The translations under genes and the position numbers were made by a program. DNA of 64,000 nt. It comes from Devosia sp. GTDB taxonomy: Bacteria > Pseudomonadota > Alphaproteobacteria > Rhizobiales > Devosiaceae. This document shows positions 61,475-64,000 of the stretch, one piece after another (positions within the stretch are counted from its first letter, which is position 1; every line of letters begins with the position of its first letter). The stretch is taken from NCBI GenBank assembly GCA_016713105.1, contig JADJPS010000005.1:215051-279050 (forward strand), read 5' to 3'. Below the pieces are notes generated by a model. The model saw only the letters and a program-made list of their open reading frames with translations, had not been told where the DNA came from and did not search any database.

Positions 61475-62668
61475 TTGTTGGTCGGCGGCAGTTCGGTGCG
61501 CGGTCTCGCCAGCAGTCTGATGGTGCAGGTCGCCGCCCTCGCGCTCGCGCCTGCCCTGGTCGACTGGCGCCGGCCCAGCGGCTACTGGCCCGTCGTCAAC
61601 GCCCTGTTGCTGGCGGGGTTGGCCCTGATGACGCTGCATCTGCTGCCGCTTGGATGGCTTTTCGGCCCGAAAGTGGCCGAGAGTCTTGGAGTCGTGCTGT
61701 CAGACCCGCTGGCGCTGACCGTGGATTGGTGGCGCGGCGCCGAAGCCCTGCTGTTCGTGCTGCCACCCGCACTGTTGTTCGTTGCGCTGGGGCGGTTCAG
61801 CGAGAATGACTTCAACCGCCTGCTGCCTTTCCTCTACCTGGGGTTGTTGTTCAACGTGGTGTTCGGTCTGGTGCAATTCGCGGCGCGCACCGGCATCAGC
61901 CCCGGCTTCCTGCCTTACGCCGCCGCGGCCGGGTTCTTCGCCAATCAGAACCACTTTGCCACACTGATGTTCGTGGGCATTCCGCTGGTGATCTACCAGT
62001 TCGTTGCGCTGAGGCGGCCACTGCTGTCGCTGCTCGCCGTGGGGGTCATCGTGCTGGCGAGCTTCGCGACGCGCTCTGTCGCCGGAGCGGTGCTGTCGAT
62101 CGGAGCGGCCCTGGTGTCCTACGCACTTGTCGTCCGCTTGCGATGGCAATGGCGGATACTGCTCCTCGCTGCCGCTGTCGCGGGTGCCGCCCTGCTGTCG
62201 TTCAATCCCGGCAACGTGCTGGAGTTCCGAGCCGACGACCCGCTCGATCGCTTGACGATATGGCGGACGACGACGACCGCGATCTCCGCGTACCTGCCGT
62301 TCGGCTCGGGTTTCGGCAGCTTCGAACTGGTCTATCCTCAGTTCGAGGCCGCCGTCGATGTCCGGACGTCGTTCATCAACCACGCGCACAACGAGTATCT
62401 CGAACTGCTGCTGGAGGGCGGCTTGCCGGCCGGCCTGCTGGTGGTCGGCTACATGGCGTTGATCGGTGTGGCCATGTGGCGCCGCCCGCGCACTCCGCTG
62501 CGGTGGGCGGCCTTCAGCGGACTGTTGTTCATCCTCGCGCACAGTCTGGTAGACTACCCGCTGCGCACGCCGGCGCTCATGCTGGTCTTCGTGGTGCTCA
62601 GCGCAATCGTGCTTTGCCAGCAGCGCGAGAGTGAGTTGCGTTCGCAACTGGATAAACAGTCTACATAG
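61475..62668 (+). CDS. O-antigen ligase/polymerase family membrane protein
   Basis: The 397-residue protein has about ten membrane helices and the Wzy_C/O-antigen-ligase pattern: a large loop with TRSVAGAVLSIGA, and the signature around GFGSFELVYPQFEAA and FINHAHNEYLELLLEGG, with His/Glu as in WaaL-like proteins. It polymerises or ligates the sugar chain. The frame is open upstream into the previous gene, but no ATG/GTG/TTG precedes TTG 61475, so the start is uncertain and could reflect another indel. Confidence 0.82.
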   Translation: MLVGGSSVRGLASSLMVQVAALALAPALVDWRRPSGYWPVVNALLLAGLALMTLHLLPLGWLFGPKVAESLGVVLSDPLALTVDWWRGAEALLFVLPPALLFVALGRFSENDFNRLLPFLYLGLLFNVVFGLVQFAARTGISPGFLPYAAAAGFFANQNHFATLMFVGIPLVIYQFVALRRPLLSLLAVGVIVLASFATRSVAGAVLSIGAALVSYALVVRLRWQWRILLLAAAVAGAALLSFNPGNVLEFRADDPLDRLTIWRTTTTAISAYLPFGSGFGSFELVYPQFEAAVDVRTSFINHAHNEYLELLLEGGLPAGLLVVGYMALIGVAMWRRPRTPLRWAAFSGLLFILAHSLVDYPLRTPALMLVFVVLSAIVLCQQRESELRSQLDKQST

Positions 62669-62846
62669 GGAAGAAGAAGCATATCGTTCCGATATTCGCC
62701 GTTGATGCGGAATGAGGAAGGTGGTTAACTGGATACGGGCGTTGGTCATTTTGGTGCGCAACCCCCAATGATATTTTGGGCAGATCGGTTGATTTGTTAT
62801 CGTTGTCCTGGCTGACCGCCGACGCCGTAGTGAGGAGTGCCGCAGG

Positions 62847-64000
62847 ATGGATGGTGCGTCGCTTGTTTCCGTCAAGGTCCCAAGGGGTAACTGGCTTGGC
62901 CAGTTGGGGGCCTTGCGGTGGCAGTATCTCGGGGCATTGATTGTCGGCATCGTGCTGCCGGTGATGTTGCGTTGGGGTGGGGAGATCGACGGCTGGCTGC
63001 TGCCGATACAACTCAACACGACAATCGCGTCCGCTCTCGCGATTCTGCTCGGGCTGCTTGGGCTGCGCCAGATCGGCTCATTGCCGGGCGCCCGCGAAAG
63101 CTACTATCTGGTTCCAGTGATGCTCACGAGCTTTGCGTTCGTGCTGATGGTGATGTTGTTTGCCCGCATCGAGTACAACCGCTACCTGTTTCCGTCGAGC
63201 TTCGGGCTTGCGGTGGTCTGGATCTTCGTCGCGCAGTCGGTGACCGCCCGTTACCGGATTCCGCACTTTGCAGTCGTCCCGGGGGGGCGCGTCGACGGTG
63301 TCATGGCCATCCCGCACGTCGTATGGACGCAGCTCAATAGTCCCCGGCTTCCAGGCGATCGCTTGACTGGGATCGTCGCCGACCTGTCGGCGGACCTGCC
63401 CGAGGAGTGGGAGCGTTTCATTGCCGACAGCACGCTCGCCGGCATTCGGGTCTTTCACGTCAAGCAGGTACAGGAAGCGTTGACCGGGCGGGTGGAGATC
63501 GAGCACCTGTCGGAGAACACACTGGGTTCGGTCAATCCCGACGCGTTGTACTTCAACATCCAGCAGAGCATCGATTCGATCGGTGCCTTGGCCGCGCTGG
63601 TAATCCTGCTGCCGGTCTTGTTCCTCGTCGGGATATGGATTCGGCTGGACAGTCCCGGGCCTGCTCTATTCCGACAGAACCGCGTCGGCTTTCGCGGGCG
63701 GCCCTTCTCGGTCTACAAGTTCCGCACCATGCTCGTCGACGCCGAGCGCTCGGTCGATGACCGCCGGGCGGCGATGACCGAGCACGACGATCCACGTATC
63801 ACGCGGGCCGGGCGGCTGCTGCGCCGCACGCGCATCGACGAATTGCCGCAGCTTATCAACATCCTGCGCGGCGAGATGAGCTGGATCGGCCCGCGGCCCG
63901 AGGCCGAGGCCCTCTCGGCCTGGTACGAGAAGGAACTGCCCTTCTATCGTTACCGCCACATCGTCCGGCCGGGCATATCGGGCTGGGCCCAGGTCAATCA
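62847..64000 (+). CDS. Undecaprenyl-phosphate sugar transferase (5' part, runs off right edge)
   Basis: The 384 residues seen read as a polyprenyl glycosylphosphotransferase: four to five N-terminal helices (LGALIVGIVLPVML, IASALAILLGLLGL, VLMVMLFARI), a soluble linker, a helix (IGALAALVILLPVLFLVGIWI) and the bacterial sugar transferase domain with RVGFRGRPFSVYKFRTML, RRTRIDELPQLINILRGE and IGPRPEAEALSAW. It starts chain synthesis by loading a sugar phosphate on the lipid carrier. GAGGAG lies before the ATG. The 180-bp gap upstream has a TTAAC half-site and a small CCCAA/TTGGG repeat. Confidence 0.9.
   Translation, partial: MDGASLVSVKVPRGNWLGQLGALRWQYLGALIVGIVLPVMLRWGGEIDGWLLPIQLNTTIASALAILLGLLGLRQIGSLPGARESYYLVPVMLTSFAFVLMVMLFARIEYNRYLFPSSFGLAVVWIFVAQSVTARYRIPHFAVVPGGRVDGVMAIPHVVWTQLNSPRLPGDRLTGIVADLSADLPEEWERFIADSTLAGIRVFHVKQVQEALTGRVEIEHLSENTLGSVNPDALYFNIQQSIDSIGALAALVILLPVLFLVGIWIRLDSPGPALFRQNRVGFRGRPFSVYKFRTMLVDAERSVDDRRAAMTEHDDPRITRAGRLLRRTRIDELPQLINILRGEMSWIGPRPEAEALSAWYEKELPFYRYRHIVRPGISGWAQVN

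Noticed and set aside
61380..61475. An upstream start for the O-antigen ligase gene inside the preceding gene
   Set aside because: The frame is open, but there is no ATG, GTG or TTG in it; ATT or CTG starts are too rare to call.

Overview
The window is about 64 kb of high-GC chromosomal DNA from an alphaproteobacterium, most probably order Hyphomicrobiales and perhaps the Devosia group. The order call rests on two gene neighbourhoods typical of that group (rpsF-rpsR-rplI-dnaB-alr-radA-cvpA-purF and fabD-fabG-acpP-fabF-mltG-yicC-gmk facing rsmA-pdxA-surA-lptD-lptG-lptF with pepA-holC), a CtrA-type site (TTAA-N7-TTAA) before dnaB, and a palindromic intergenic mosaic of the kind seen in rhizobia. 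The genus is a guess. I found no rRNA, tRNA, CRISPR array, transposase, integrase or phage gene. No gap between genes exceeds 300 bp.

Layout, left to right. 0-5.6 kb: a cut-off membrane protein with a cyclic-nucleotide-binding domain, an acyltransferase-3, a broken small membrane gene, then rsmB, a MAPEG protein and guaB on the minus strand; guaB has an attenuator-like hairpin in its leader. 5.8-13.5 kb: an EF-G paralogue without the usual catalytic histidine, a protein resembling wax-ester synthases, two tandem drug-efflux MFS genes, an NnrU-like protein and an L,D-transpeptidase. 13.6-17.4 kb: a YfgM-like TPR protein, the GTPase Der and a CNNM/CBS protein. 17.4-29.3 kb: a long minus-strand housekeeping block (rpsF-rpsR-rplI, dnaB, alr, radA, cvpA, purF, an SDR) interrupted by a MarR/cytochrome b561 pair and by a sugar isomerase/kinase pair. 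29.5-36.9 kb: a plus-strand block for fatty-acid synthesis, peptidoglycan trimming (mltG), RNA turnover (yicC) and guanylate kinase. 37.4-45.6 kb: a minus-strand block for LPS export and outer-membrane biogenesis (lptF, lptG, lptD, surA-like) with pdxA and rsmA. 45.8-54.3 kb: pepA-holC, a cupin, an ABC-F protein, ndk, a DEAD-box helicase and two tandem tautomerases. 54.5-64 kb: an epimerase, then an exopolysaccharide operon (exported protein, CpsB-type phosphatase, Wza-like lipoprotein, Wzc-type tyrosine kinase, TPR-like protein, O-antigen-ligase-like protein, sugar transferase running off the edge).

Five genes carry apparent single-base indels: the small membrane gene at 1.9 kb, the EF-G paralogue (two that compensate), the PfkB kinase, a DUF305 protein and the start of the Wzc gene. 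In each, the protein continues convincingly in another frame. This pattern fits uncorrected sequencing or assembly errors better than five independent pseudogenes, but reads would be needed to decide.

The exopolysaccharide genes form one functional unit: a phosphatase and kinase pair to control polymer length and export, a periplasmic/outer-membrane export component, a ligase or polymerase, and the initiating glycosylphosphotransferase. The central blocks are ordinary growth functions. No wholly new defence or mobile system is evident. The most unusual items are regulatory sites (dnaB, fabD, guaB, and the 36.9-37.1 kb intergenic region) and the divergent EF-G and acyltransferase-like proteins.
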